A stretch of 64,000 bases of DNA from Bryobacterales bacterium. Lineage in GTDB: Bacteria; Acidobacteriota; Terriglobia; Bryobacterales; Bryobacteraceae. Shown in pieces: positions 25,099-33,112 of the stretch. Under the pieces are notes generated by a model that had not been told where the DNA came from, searched no databases, and saw only the letters and a list, made by a program, of their open reading frames with translations. Position 1 is the stretch's first letter; each line of letters begins with the position of its first letter. A program made the translations under genes and the position numbers. The stretch covers positions 1 through 64,000 of the forward strand of contig JAEUQC010000158.1 of assembly GCA_016789905.1 (NCBI GenBank), in the 5' to 3' direction.

Positions 25099-26567
25099 CC
25101 GCGCAGCAGTACGCTGGTTCGGCCACCTGTGCGCGGTGTCACGCCGAAATTGCCGGCCGGTATGCCAAATCCGGGATGGGGCGGTCCATGGCGCCCGCGC
25201 GGCTTTTGCCGGAGGCGAAGGTGGACGCTCCGCGGTTGCGGCGTTCGTTTGAAGTGCTGCGCAAAGACGGCAAACTAGCGCAGCGGGAGACCGGCCCGGG
25301 GTTCACTACGGAGCACGAACTTGCATATGCGATCGGGTCCGGCGCCAACGGCGTCAGCTTTGCTGTGCGTCGCGGAGACCACCTGTTTCAAGCACCGCTG
25401 AGCTGGTATTCCCGTACGCAATCCTGGGAACTGTCGCCCGGCTACGAGCACGCTGACTACGGATTCAACCGCCCGCTTGCGGCGGCATGCCTGGCCTGCC
25501 ACGCGGCCCGGCCGCGGCCGGTCGCGCTCAGCAGCGGAAGGTATTTCAGCCCTCCCTTCGACGAACTTGCCATCGGCTGCGAGAACTGCCACGGTCCGGG
25601 GAGCCGCCACGCCGCCTCCACCCGGCGTGCCGACATCGTCAATCCCGCGCGACTGCCGAGGGCACGGGCCGAAGAGATCTGCATGAACTGCCATCAGGGT
25701 GGCGACGCCCGCGTCCTCATGCCCGGGAAGCAGGAAACCGACTTTCGGCCGGGGCAGCGATTGTCCGATGTTGTCGCCATTTTTCAGGCGGGGCCACAGG
25801 GCGAGACGGACCTGCTGCAACACCACGAAGCCATGCGGCAGAGCGCCTGCTTTCAGAAGAGTCAGAGCCTTTCCTGCCACACCTGCCACAATCCGCACGC
25901 TTCCAAAACGGACCACAACGAGACCTGCGCCTCCTGTCACAAAACGCTTTCGCAGAGCCACACAAAGACTCGCCAGGATTGCGTGACCTGCCACATGCCG
26001 AAGCGCGAGATCGGATTCATTGCCCACTCCGCATTAACGAACCACCGCATTTCGCGCGCATCTCCGCCCGCGCAGGAAGCCGGATTGCGGCAGGTCAACG
26101 AAGGCCCGCCGCCCACGCCGTTGACGCTGCTGCAGGCCTATGGACAGGCCCTGGCCAAGTTCCCGGCGCTGGCCGGTGCCTTTCAATCGGCACTGGCTGC
26201 CGCCCCGGAGGGCGAGCCGATCGTACTGGCGACGCGGGGGCGCCAGGCCCTTCGCGAAGGCCGTTTCGACCAGGCGATTCCTCTTCTGCGCGCGGCGCTG
26301 AAAAAGGGCTACACCGTGGCGGCCACCTATGAGGACCTCGCCGATGCCCTCGGCCGCGCCGGCCAATGGGAGGCTTCGATCGAGATCATCGGACAAGGGC
26401 TCGCGGCAGCGCCGTTTTCGCAAACGCTCCACAAATCCCTCGCCTTACGGCACATTCAACGGAAGGATTATCCAGCGGCGCGGGCCGCGTTGGAAAAGTA
26501 TGTCGAACTGTTTCCGGAGGACGATTTCGTCCGGCGTTTGTTGCTCCAGGTTTCATCGGCGCCCTAG
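25053..26567 (+). CDS. Heptaheme c-type cytochrome with C-terminal TPR domain
   Basis: A 504-residue exported protein (signal MVAKSVIFLVTALAVAAQ). Seven CXXCH motifs occur in the first 330 residues: CARCH, CLACH, CENCH, CMNCH, CHTCH, CASCH and CVTCH. A conserved SGMGRSM follows the first heme and could supply a Met ligand. Residues from about 365 onward form TPR-like helices. The domain order matches the cytochrome encoded opposite at 26553-27965, so the two are paralogues. It overlaps the octaheme gene by 46 bases and ends tail-to-tail with its paralogue, overlapping by 15 bases. Confidence 0.88.
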   Translation: MVAKSVIFLVTALAVAAQQYAGSATCARCHAEIAGRYAKSGMGRSMAPARLLPEAKVDAPRLRRSFEVLRKDGKLAQRETGPGFTTEHELAYAIGSGANGVSFAVRRGDHLFQAPLSWYSRTQSWELSPGYEHADYGFNRPLAAACLACHAARPRPVALSSGRYFSPPFDELAIGCENCHGPGSRHAASTRRADIVNPARLPRARAEEICMNCHQGGDARVLMPGKQETDFRPGQRLSDVVAIFQAGPQGETDLLQHHEAMRQSACFQKSQSLSCHTCHNPHASKTDHNETCASCHKTLSQSHTKTRQDCVTCHMPKREIGFIAHSALTNHRISRASPPAQEAGLRQVNEGPPPTPLTLLQAYGQALAKFPALAGAFQSALAAAPEGEPIVLATRGRQALREGRFDQAIPLLRAALKKGYTVAATYEDLADALGRAGQWEASIEIIGQGLAAAPFSQTLHKSLALRHIQRKDYPAARAALEKYVELFPEDDFVRRLLLQVSSAP

Positions 26568-27965
26568 CGCCGCTCGCGCGGCCAAGTGGCGCGGGTTCAG
26601 TTGCAGGAGCCGTTCCAGCACTTCGACGCGCCGCTCTGGCGCGGTTTCGGCCAGCAGGAAGTAACTGGTTTCTTCAAGCGGATCCAGCTTGATGGCCTCC
26701 TCGAACGCGGCCACCGCCGCGGCCTTCTCGCCGTTGGCGCGCCGCGCCAACGCCAGCTTTTGGAAGTAGGGCGCGTGGCGAGGCCGCACTGCGATTGCGG
26801 CTTCCATCAGTTTGGCCCCGTCGGCATGTTGGTCCTTTAGAAAAAGCAGAAAACCGAGCCCGGCTAGCACCTCCGGGTCTTTTGGGTAACGCGGGTAGAC
26901 CGCCGTCAGCCGCCGGAAACTCTCTCGCATTTCCTCCGCGTTGCCGCCCGCAAGCAGCGCCAGCGCCGCGTTCCGCTCTTCGTGCGCGCCCGGGCGCCAA
27001 ACGCGCAGTTGGCGTTCGCTCCGCGCCAGGCCAGAGCCGGGCCGGGCGATTCGGTGATCGGTGAACGCCGTATGAAGCCCGTCCACTGCTTTCTGTTTTG
27101 GCATATGGCACCCGGCGCAGTCCCTGTCCCTGCGCGGATGCGCGCCGGATCGCGTGGTGTGGCAGGCGCGGCACCGGGCATCGACATCGATCTTCGTGCC
27201 GTGCACATTGTGGCATGTTCCGCACCACAACTCCGGCGCCGCCTTTGCGCAACCGCTCTGTGCCAACTGCTCCACGTGGCTTACCACCCTCAACCCGTCA
27301 CGGCCGCGAATGTAGATTGACACCGATTCCTCCAGGCGCGAGCCCGGACGGTACACGGCGGCGCCTGGCGACGGAACGCGCGCATCGCCGGTAATGTGGC
27401 ACTGTTCGCAAACGCTGCTGCCTTCAAGCCTGCCAAGCCGCGCCGGGTTCACGATATTGGTTCGGCCTGGCCGCGCCGCGTGTGCTTCTCCCGAACCATG
27501 GCACCGTTCGCAGCCGATCGATGCTATGCCGTCCGGACCTGGCGAGGAGTGGCAACGCAAACAGTCGTCCGTGACACGGCGGTTAAAGTCGACGTGTTCC
27601 ATCGTCTCGTAGCCAGGGGCGACGTCCCACTTGTTCTGCTTCGGATAGTAGGCGATGGGCGACTGAAACCAGGATCCGGCGATTGCAACCAGAAACCCCG
27701 CGGCGTGGCTGCCGCTGCCGATTTGCCATACTGCTTGGTGCGTTGCCGTGCGATTGTTTCGTGTGGCCGCGTGTTGGGTGGCGTTGACGGAGTAGCGCGT
27801 CCCTCCGCGGAGGAAGTTTACCTGGGCTTGCGTGACCACCGGTTGGAGGCTCCGTCCCATCGGTGTTTGGCGATACGCCGCCGCTTCAGCGGCGTGGCAA
27901 CTCCCGCACGCCGGCGCCGCGCGCAAAACCACTGTCCCCGCCAATACCAGCAACCAGATCACCAA
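26553..27965 (-). CDS. Heptaheme c-type cytochrome with C-terminal TPR domain (paralogue)
   Basis: A 470-residue exported protein with signal MVIWLLVLAGTVVLRAAP. Seven CXXCH motifs are seen: CGSCH, CLRCH, CERCH, CEQCH, CGTCH, CRACH and CAGCH. Landmarks shared with the preceding cytochrome include PMGRSL after heme 1, SPIAYYPKQNKWDVAPGYE (compare APLSWYSRTQSWELSPGYE), RTNIVNPARLGR and the GDARV segment, so they arose by duplication. TPR-like helices fill about residues 320-470. The opposite orientation to its partner suggests separate control. The downstream function in respiration or extracellular electron transfer is inferred only. Confidence 0.88.
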   Translation of the reverse strand: MVIWLLVLAGTVVLRAAPACGSCHAAEAAAYRQTPMGRSLQPVVTQAQVNFLRGGTRYSVNATQHAATRNNRTATHQAVWQIGSGSHAAGFLVAIAGSWFQSPIAYYPKQNKWDVAPGYETMEHVDFNRRVTDDCLRCHSSPGPDGIASIGCERCHGSGEAHAARPGRTNIVNPARLGRLEGSSVCEQCHITGDARVPSPGAAVYRPGSRLEESVSIYIRGRDGLRVVSHVEQLAQSGCAKAAPELWCGTCHNVHGTKIDVDARCRACHTTRSGAHPRRDRDCAGCHMPKQKAVDGLHTAFTDHRIARPGSGLARSERQLRVWRPGAHEERNAALALLAGGNAEEMRESFRRLTAVYPRYPKDPEVLAGLGFLLFLKDQHADGAKLMEAAIAVRPRHAPYFQKLALARRANGEKAAAVAAFEEAIKLDPLEETSYFLLAETAPERRVEVLERLLQLNPRHLAARAALGRR

Positions 27966-28683
27966 CTAGAGTGTGCCATTTTTCTGCCATGGCGTACGCG
28001 GCGTTTCCGCAACTGGGCCGGACCGCGATGCCCGGAACGTTCGCGCTTCGCGGTTCGCCCCATCCGCACTGACGTCGCCCAGTCCAGAGTCGGCAGGTCG
28101 TCGTTGAACAGAAATGACTTGCAGCTAAAGGCGTGTCAGGGGAGGTTTGAAGTTTGCACGGCGAATCGCGCCCCGGTTGATCCGGCTACGAACTGGAGAA
28201 TGCGTAAAAAATCGAAATATGCCCAAAATGTTCGGGATTCGCGCGATACCCGCACTGTGGGGCTGTCATTAGGAGTAGAAAGTGGCGGTGATTCGTCTCG
28301 GGTTTACGCCCGGACAATGCCTCCTGGCGTGCTTCCAGAGTGCGCGCTGGCAGTGTGGCCAGGCAGGCGATCTCTGGACGTGTTCGCATTTGCGATGCGC
28401 CGGGTGACGTGACACAGTAGCGCCACGGTCGGCGGGATTCAGGACCCGTTAGTCAATACCCGATGGAGTTGGAAAACGGAAAGCCAAAACCGGCGGACTC
28501 TTGAACGGGGCACCCGCATGGGAATCTCGGTGAATCGATGGACGGTTGGGGTACCCGGGTGGTGCGAAATGGATTGCAGCGCTTTCATGCGCCGATGTGA
28601 CAGTCCGGTGTCGATTCCATTACAAGTGCGTTGTGTTTGTCGAATAGTAGTAATAGACTGACTTGACGTTGAGGCCGATACTT
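27966..28683. other. 718-bp intergenic region with repeat copy A, no gene seen
   Basis: This stretch separates the heptaheme cytochrome from the next TonB receptor, which both point away from it. It contains the dispersed repeat at 28166-28270. The frames across it do not resemble protein. GC content drops toward 28620-28660, where the receptor promoter probably lies, but no convincing -35/-10 pair was found. Confidence 0.6.
28166..28270 (+). repeat. Dispersed repeat, copy A
   Basis: About 105 bases align with 34382-34485 in the same orientation, roughly four of five positions identical by eye with one 1-base gap. Shared blocks include TCGCGCCCCGGTTGAT, ATGCCCAAAATGTT and GGGGCTGTCA. It lies in the gap before the TonB receptor and has no coding sense. 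Confidence 0.8.
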
Positions 28684-31600
28684 ATGCAAACAAAACTTGC
28701 CGGGCTGTTTTTGACACTGGCGCTAAGCGCTTCGTTGCGGGCGCAGGTGCTCTACGGATCGCTGACCGGAAATGTGAAGGACGCGACGGAGGCGGCTGTG
28801 CCCGGTGCGGAGGTCGTGGCGCAGGAACGCGGAACAGGGTTGACGCGGAAGGCGTTGACGACCGATGCGGGGGTATACACGATTCCGACGCTGCCAGGCG
28901 GGGTGTACACGGTGACGGTGACGCGGCAGGGGTTTTCGGTTTTTTCGGCGAAGGACGTTACGGTGCCGGTGAATGCGGCGACGCGTGTGGATGCGACGTT
29001 GCAGGTGGGCGGGGTGAGCGAGGCGATCCGGGTGGAGGCGGCGCCGCCGGCACTGCAGACGGACCGCGCGGAGGTGCGGGCGGAGATTACGGCGTCGCAG
29101 ATCGTGAACGCGCCGCTGCCGCCGGGGCGGAACTACACGCAGATGTTCAAGACGATCCCGGGCTTTTCTTCACCGCGGAATGGAAACGGGCCGTCCGTGG
29201 ATCCGTCGCGGGCGGCGCTGTATAACGTCAACGGAACCTCGCGGAGCTCGAACGCGGTGCGGATCGAGGGGGCGGGGGTGAACCAGATCTGGCTGCCGCA
29301 CCTGCCGGGGTTCACGCCGGCGTTGGAGGCGATCGAGGGGGTAAACGTGACGACGAATTCGTTCGACGCCGAGACGGGCCTGGCGGGCGGGGCGGCGATC
29401 AACGTGCAGATCAAAAGCGGGACCAACGAGCTTCACGGGTCGGCGTTCGAGTATCACAACAGCAATGCGACGAAGGCGAAGCCGTTCTTCCTGCCGGCCG
29501 GGGAGCGGAAGCCGAAGGCGATTTTCAACCAGGCGGGCGGGACGATCGGCGGTCCGATTATCAAGAACAAGCTGTTCTATTTCGGCAGTTACGAGATGAC
29601 GTTCGACCGGCAGTTCGCCTCGCGAATCGACACGGTACCTAACGCGGCGATCCGGCGAGGGGATATGTCAGGGTCTCCGACGCCGATGTACGATCCGCGG
29701 ACGGGAGCGGCGAACGGTACGGGGCGGCAGCCGTTTCCGAACCAGCAGATTCCGGCGTCGATCATGGATCCGGTGGCGTTGAAGATTCAGTCGATGCTGA
29801 TCGAGCCGAACTCGAATCTGCTGACGGCGAACCTGTTCAGCCAGGGGAACTACGCCTTCAACTCGAAAAAGTTCGACGGCAAGATCAACTGGAATCCGGG
29901 GAACAAGCTGACGATGTTCGGGCGGGGCGGGATTCAGGATCACGACTTCGAGAGTGGGGGGATTTTGGGCGAGTTGATCGGGGCGCCGTATTTCAGCGCG
30001 GCGTCGGTGGCGGGGCCGACCTACGGCACGACGGGGAATGCGGCGTTCGGGGCGACGTACGTCGTGTCGCCAACGTTCATTCTGGACGGCAATTTCGGGT
30101 TTACGGCGTACGACGCGAACTCAATCGAGCGGGGGCTGGGGAAGAACCTGGGACAGGAGTTGCTGGGGATACCGGGGACCAACGGGACGCGCTTTTTCGA
30201 GAGCGGCCTGCCGCGGTTCGTGGTGTCGAGCTACGCGACGATGGGGGCGCAGGGGAACTCGACCCGGCCGTTCTTCAACCGCGATCCGCGGTACAACTGG
30301 GTGGGGAACGCGACGTGGACGAAGGGGACGCACCAGGTGCGGTTCGGATTCGACAGTTCGTTCCAGCAGATCAACCACACGCAGGCGGAGTTCGTGGGGG
30401 CGCTGCACGGGCCGGCAGGCGGCTTCACGTTCAGCGGCGGGACGACGGCGCTGAACGGCGGGCCGGCGACGAACCAGTTCAACTCATGGGCCTCGTTCCT
30501 GCTGGGGTTGCCGTCCGCGCTGGGGCGGACTTTGCAGGTGCCGGAGGAGTACAACGTGCGGACGTGGATGCACAGCCTCTATATCCGGGACCAGTGGCAG
30601 GTGAACCGGCGGCTGACGCTCAGCTACGGGACGCGTTGGGAGTCTTTCCCGATGCCCTACCGCAAGGACACGGGGCTGGAGCGGTACGACCCGCAGACGA
30701 ACAAAATGATTGTGTGCGGGGTAGGGCAGATTCCGCGGGACTGCGGAGTGGAGCAGAGCAAGCGGCTGTTCGCACCCCGGGTTGGATTTGCATACCGGGC
30801 GACGGACACGTTTATCGTGCGCGCGGGCTACGGGATCACGGTGGACCCTTACAGTCTGGCGCGGCCGATGCGGACGAACTATCCGATGCTGGTGGTGCTG
30901 AACGTGAACGGGGCGAACGCGTTCGCGGCGGCGGGACGGCTGCGGGAAGGGATTCCGGCGGTCACGGCGCCGAACCTAGGCAACGGCGTAGTGGATATCG
31001 CGGGCAACGTGGCTGCGAACGCGCTGCCTGATAAGTACACACGCGGGTACGTGCAGAGCTGGAACTTCACTTTGCAGAAGTCGCTGAAGTGGAACTTCGT
31101 CGCCCAGGCGGGATACGTGGCGACGCGTCAGATCAATCAGGCCGGGTTCCGGGAGTTGAACTATGCGCCGATCGACGGGGGCCAGAATGGGCGGTTGCTG
31201 GCGGCGCGGTTCGGGCGGACGGCGGAGACGCGGCTGGTGGCGCCGATCGGAAATTCGCAGTACGACAGCCTGCAGACATCGCTGGAACGGCGGATGGCCA
31301 GGGGGCTGCACCTGGGCGCCAGTTACACGTGGTCGAAGTCGATGGGTGTCTGCTGCAGCGATAATAGTGACGGTCTTGCTGCGATTCAGATTCCCGAGTT
31401 CGCGCATTTAAACAGAGCAGTCTCAAATTTCCACCAGCCGCACAACCTGGTGGTAAACGGGAACTGGGAGCTGCCGTTCGGCAAGGGCAAGCGCTGGGCG
31501 ACGGGTCGGGCGGCGACGCTGCTGGCCGGCGGGTGGCAGTTGAATGCGATCTGGACGGCGGCGGCCGGGACGCCGTTCTCGGTGAGCGCGTCGGGTACCT

Positions 31601-32028
31601 CGCTGAACGCGCCTGGCAGTTCGCAGCGGGCCGACCAGGTGAAGCCGACGGTGGCGAAGCTGGGCGGCGCCGGGCGCGGACAGTCGTACTTCGATCCGCT
31701 GGCGTTCCGGCCGGTTACGGAGCGGCGGTTCGGGACGGCAGGGTTCAACTCGATTTCGGGGCCGGGAATTGACAATGTAGACGTCGGGCTGTTCCGGGAG
31801 TTTGCCGTGACGGAGCGGATAAAGGTGCAGTTCCGTGCCGAGGCTTTCAACTTTACGAATACGCCGCATTTCGCGAATCCGGGCGCGAACGTATCGAACC
31901 TGCAGTTGAATCCCGACGGGTCGATCCGGAACCTGGGCGGGTTCACGGAGATCACGGGGCTGCAGAGCACGGGCCGGGACGGGATCGACGAGCGCGTGTT
32001 CCGTCTAGGGTTGCGGTTGAGCTTCTGA
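28684..32028 (+). CDS. TonB-dependent receptor with carboxypeptidase-like N-terminal domain, unusual codon use
   Basis: A 1114-residue outer-membrane protein of the Oar-like class. A signal peptide (MQTKLAGLFLTLALSASLRAQ) is followed by a CarboxypepD_reg domain (LTGNVKDATEAAVPGAEVV to about residue 100), plug motifs (INVQIKSGTNELHGSAFEY) and a barrel ending GLRLSF. ATG 28684 is chosen over TTG 28663 because it gives the signal peptide and has TTGAGG upstream. Codons end mainly in G (GCG, CGG, GGG), unlike the C-rich third positions of many neighbours. A patch at about 31357-31443 loses this bias. The gene lies between repeat copies A and B, beside a decayed recombinase, so transfer is possible. 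Confidence 0.92.
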   Translation: MQTKLAGLFLTLALSASLRAQVLYGSLTGNVKDATEAAVPGAEVVAQERGTGLTRKALTTDAGVYTIPTLPGGVYTVTVTRQGFSVFSAKDVTVPVNAATRVDATLQVGGVSEAIRVEAAPPALQTDRAEVRAEITASQIVNAPLPPGRNYTQMFKTIPGFSSPRNGNGPSVDPSRAALYNVNGTSRSSNAVRIEGAGVNQIWLPHLPGFTPALEAIEGVNVTTNSFDAETGLAGGAAINVQIKSGTNELHGSAFEYHNSNATKAKPFFLPAGERKPKAIFNQAGGTIGGPIIKNKLFYFGSYEMTFDRQFASRIDTVPNAAIRRGDMSGSPTPMYDPRTGAANGTGRQPFPNQQIPASIMDPVALKIQSMLIEPNSNLLTANLFSQGNYAFNSKKFDGKINWNPGNKLTMFGRGGIQDHDFESGGILGELIGAPYFSAASVAGPTYGTTGNAAFGATYVVSPTFILDGNFGFTAYDANSIERGLGKNLGQELLGIPGTNGTRFFESGLPRFVVSSYATMGAQGNSTRPFFNRDPRYNWVGNATWTKGTHQVRFGFDSSFQQINHTQAEFVGALHGPAGGFTFSGGTTALNGGPATNQFNSWASFLLGLPSALGRTLQVPEEYNVRTWMHSLYIRDQWQVNRRLTLSYGTRWESFPMPYRKDTGLERYDPQTNKMIVCGVGQIPRDCGVEQSKRLFAPRVGFAYRATDTFIVRAGYGITVDPYSLARPMRTNYPMLVVLNVNGANAFAAAGRLREGIPAVTAPNLGNGVVDIAGNVAANALPDKYTRGYVQSWNFTLQKSLKWNFVAQAGYVATRQINQAGFRELNYAPIDGGQNGRLLAARFGRTAETRLVAPIGNSQYDSLQTSLERRMARGLHLGASYTWSKSMGVCCSDNSDGLAAIQIPEFAHLNRAVSNFHQPHNLVVNGNWELPFGKGKRWATGRAATLLAGGWQLNAIWTAAAGTPFSVSASGTSLNAPGSSQRADQVKPTVAKLGGAGRGQSYFDPLAFRPVTERRFGTAGFNSISGPGIDNVDVGLFREFAVTERIKVQFRAEAFNFTNTPHFANPGANVSNLQLNPDGSIRNLGGFTEITGLQSTGRDGIDERVFRLGLRLSF

Positions 32029-32037
32029 TACGGCGAA

Positions 32038-32081
32038 ACGAAAGGGCCCCGCGTGGGATTTCCTGGGCCGGGCCCTTTCGT
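32038..32081 (+). terminator. Hairpin terminator after the TonB receptor
   Basis: A 12-bp stem (ACGAAAGGGCCC pairing with GGGCCCTTTCGT) encloses a 20-nt loop and starts 9 bases after the receptor stop. The T-tract that follows is short. Confidence 0.7.
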
Positions 32082-32616
32082 ATCTTGGCTCTTCAGAATA
32101 CGGATTCGAGAATAGCCGAAGCTCTACAATCCTCCGCAACGTAGCCGGCCTGCCGCCACAACATGTGGCGGCGATGTGTTGGGGCGTCCTGGTTCTCGCC
32201 GTGCAATTCGTTGCGCCCCCGAACGCAATCACCCCGTCAACAGGGAACACGGAGAATTGAACCGGTTGCGAGAGGCCAACGGCCTCAACCGGGATAGTGC
32301 AGTCTGCCGTCCGGCGCACGCCGTCTCGAAACGGAAAAAACGTCAAAAGCCCAAGTATTGCCGAATGTTGGGGATAGAGCCGCGTGAAAAAATACGATCT
32401 CGTGAAGGTCGACTGGCCGCGCGACGTTATAACTTTGGAAATCGGCTCAAATCGCCCCTGACAGGCAGGTTGACAGCTCCGAGATTGCAAGCTGTTGAAT
32501 CAAAGACGGTTAGATAACTTGGCAGCGGTTCGCATCCATTTCAAGGTACCACTCTGTTGGTTTCGAACCACCTGGAAATTCGCACTCCAGATAGGCTGAA
32601 GGCGAAGCGGTCCTCG
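32082..32616. other. 535-bp intergenic region with repeat copy B, no gene seen
   Basis: Between the receptor terminator and the antitoxin gene. It holds repeat part B (32236-32290) and a further stretch near 32331-32390 that weakly resembles the second half of copies A and C (poly-A, then GCCCAA, then GAATGTTGGGGAT). No protein-like frame is present. It looks like degenerated sequence. Confidence 0.5.
32236..32290 (+). repeat. Dispersed repeat, partial copy B
   Basis: The segment from GTCAACAG to CTCAACC aligns with 34321-34367: shared blocks are GTCAACAG, GAGAA, TTGA, GAGAGGCCAA and CTCAACC, with an 8-base insertion. GAGGCC and GGCCTC around AAC form a small hairpin. Confidence 0.55.
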
Positions 32617-32829
32617 ATGGAACGCGAATCTGTCATCGTAAGCGATCCGGAAATCCTGGGAGGCACGCCGTGCTTTCGATGGACTCGTGTCCCTGTCGAT
32701 TCCTGGACCGACCACCTGGAAGCCGGTGACACACTGGATGAATTTCTGGACAACTTCCCTTCCGTGACGCGAGAAGTTGCCATCGCCGCACTGGAAGAAG
32801 CCAAGGCCCTCCTCGCCAGCCCGCGATGA
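32617..32829 (+). CDS. DUF433-family antitoxin
   Basis: A 70-residue protein. The DUF433 hallmark GGTPCFRxTRVPVDS is present at residues 15-28, followed by the DTLDEFLDNFPSVTREVAIAALE helical part. The Gly normally found in the FxGTR motif is Trp at residue 22, a notable change. DUF433 proteins pair with DUF5615 PIN-like toxins and bind DNA for self-regulation. ATG 32617 is preferred over an ORF start at 32557 because similarity begins there. It overlaps the toxin gene by 4 bases (ATGA). Confidence 0.8.
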   Translation: MERESVIVSDPEILGGTPCFRWTRVPVDSWTDHLEAGDTLDEFLDNFPSVTREVAIAALEEAKALLASPR

Positions 32830-33107
32830 AGATTCTCATCGACGAGAACCTGTCGCGTAAACTCGTCGCACATTTCGAGGGACACGAACTCGCCGTGGCC
32901 GATCCGCTCTTCGATGTTCTCCTAACGCTCGATAAGAACCTTCCGTACCAGCAGAATTTGGACTCAGTACGATTCGCGGTGCTGATAATGCATGCCTACT
33001 CGAATCGACTTGCCAACCTGCTTCCGTTGCTTCCCGCATGTCTCGAAGCGTTGGAGACAATTCAGCCTCGGCAAGTGATTCGCATTGGGAGCAATCCGTC
33101 CCGTTGA
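32826..33107 (+). pseudogene. DUF5615 PIN-like toxin with internal in-frame deletion
   Basis: The 93-residue frame begins MKILIDENLSRKL with the acidic residues of the PIN-like fold and continues with PLFDVLLTLDKNLPYQQNL and the LPACLEALETIQPRQV tail. Family members have about 18-20 more residues between the GHE (residue 21) and the xLAxAxPLFD segment, holding the conserved GWxGxKNGxLL loop; here GHEL runs straight into AVADPLFD. The reading frame is intact, so it may be expressed, but loss of this core loop probably destroys toxin activity. The comparison is from memory of the family. Confidence 0.65.
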
Positions 33108-33112
33108 GCGCA

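Noticed and set aside
27396..28412. 338-codon frame on the plus strand over the cytochrome and intergenic region
   Set aside because: Its first half is antisense to a clear heptaheme cytochrome and its second half lies over repeat copy A.
32005..32490. 161-codon frame on the minus strand after the TonB receptor
   Set aside because: It spans a terminator and repeat copy B and has no protein-like pattern.
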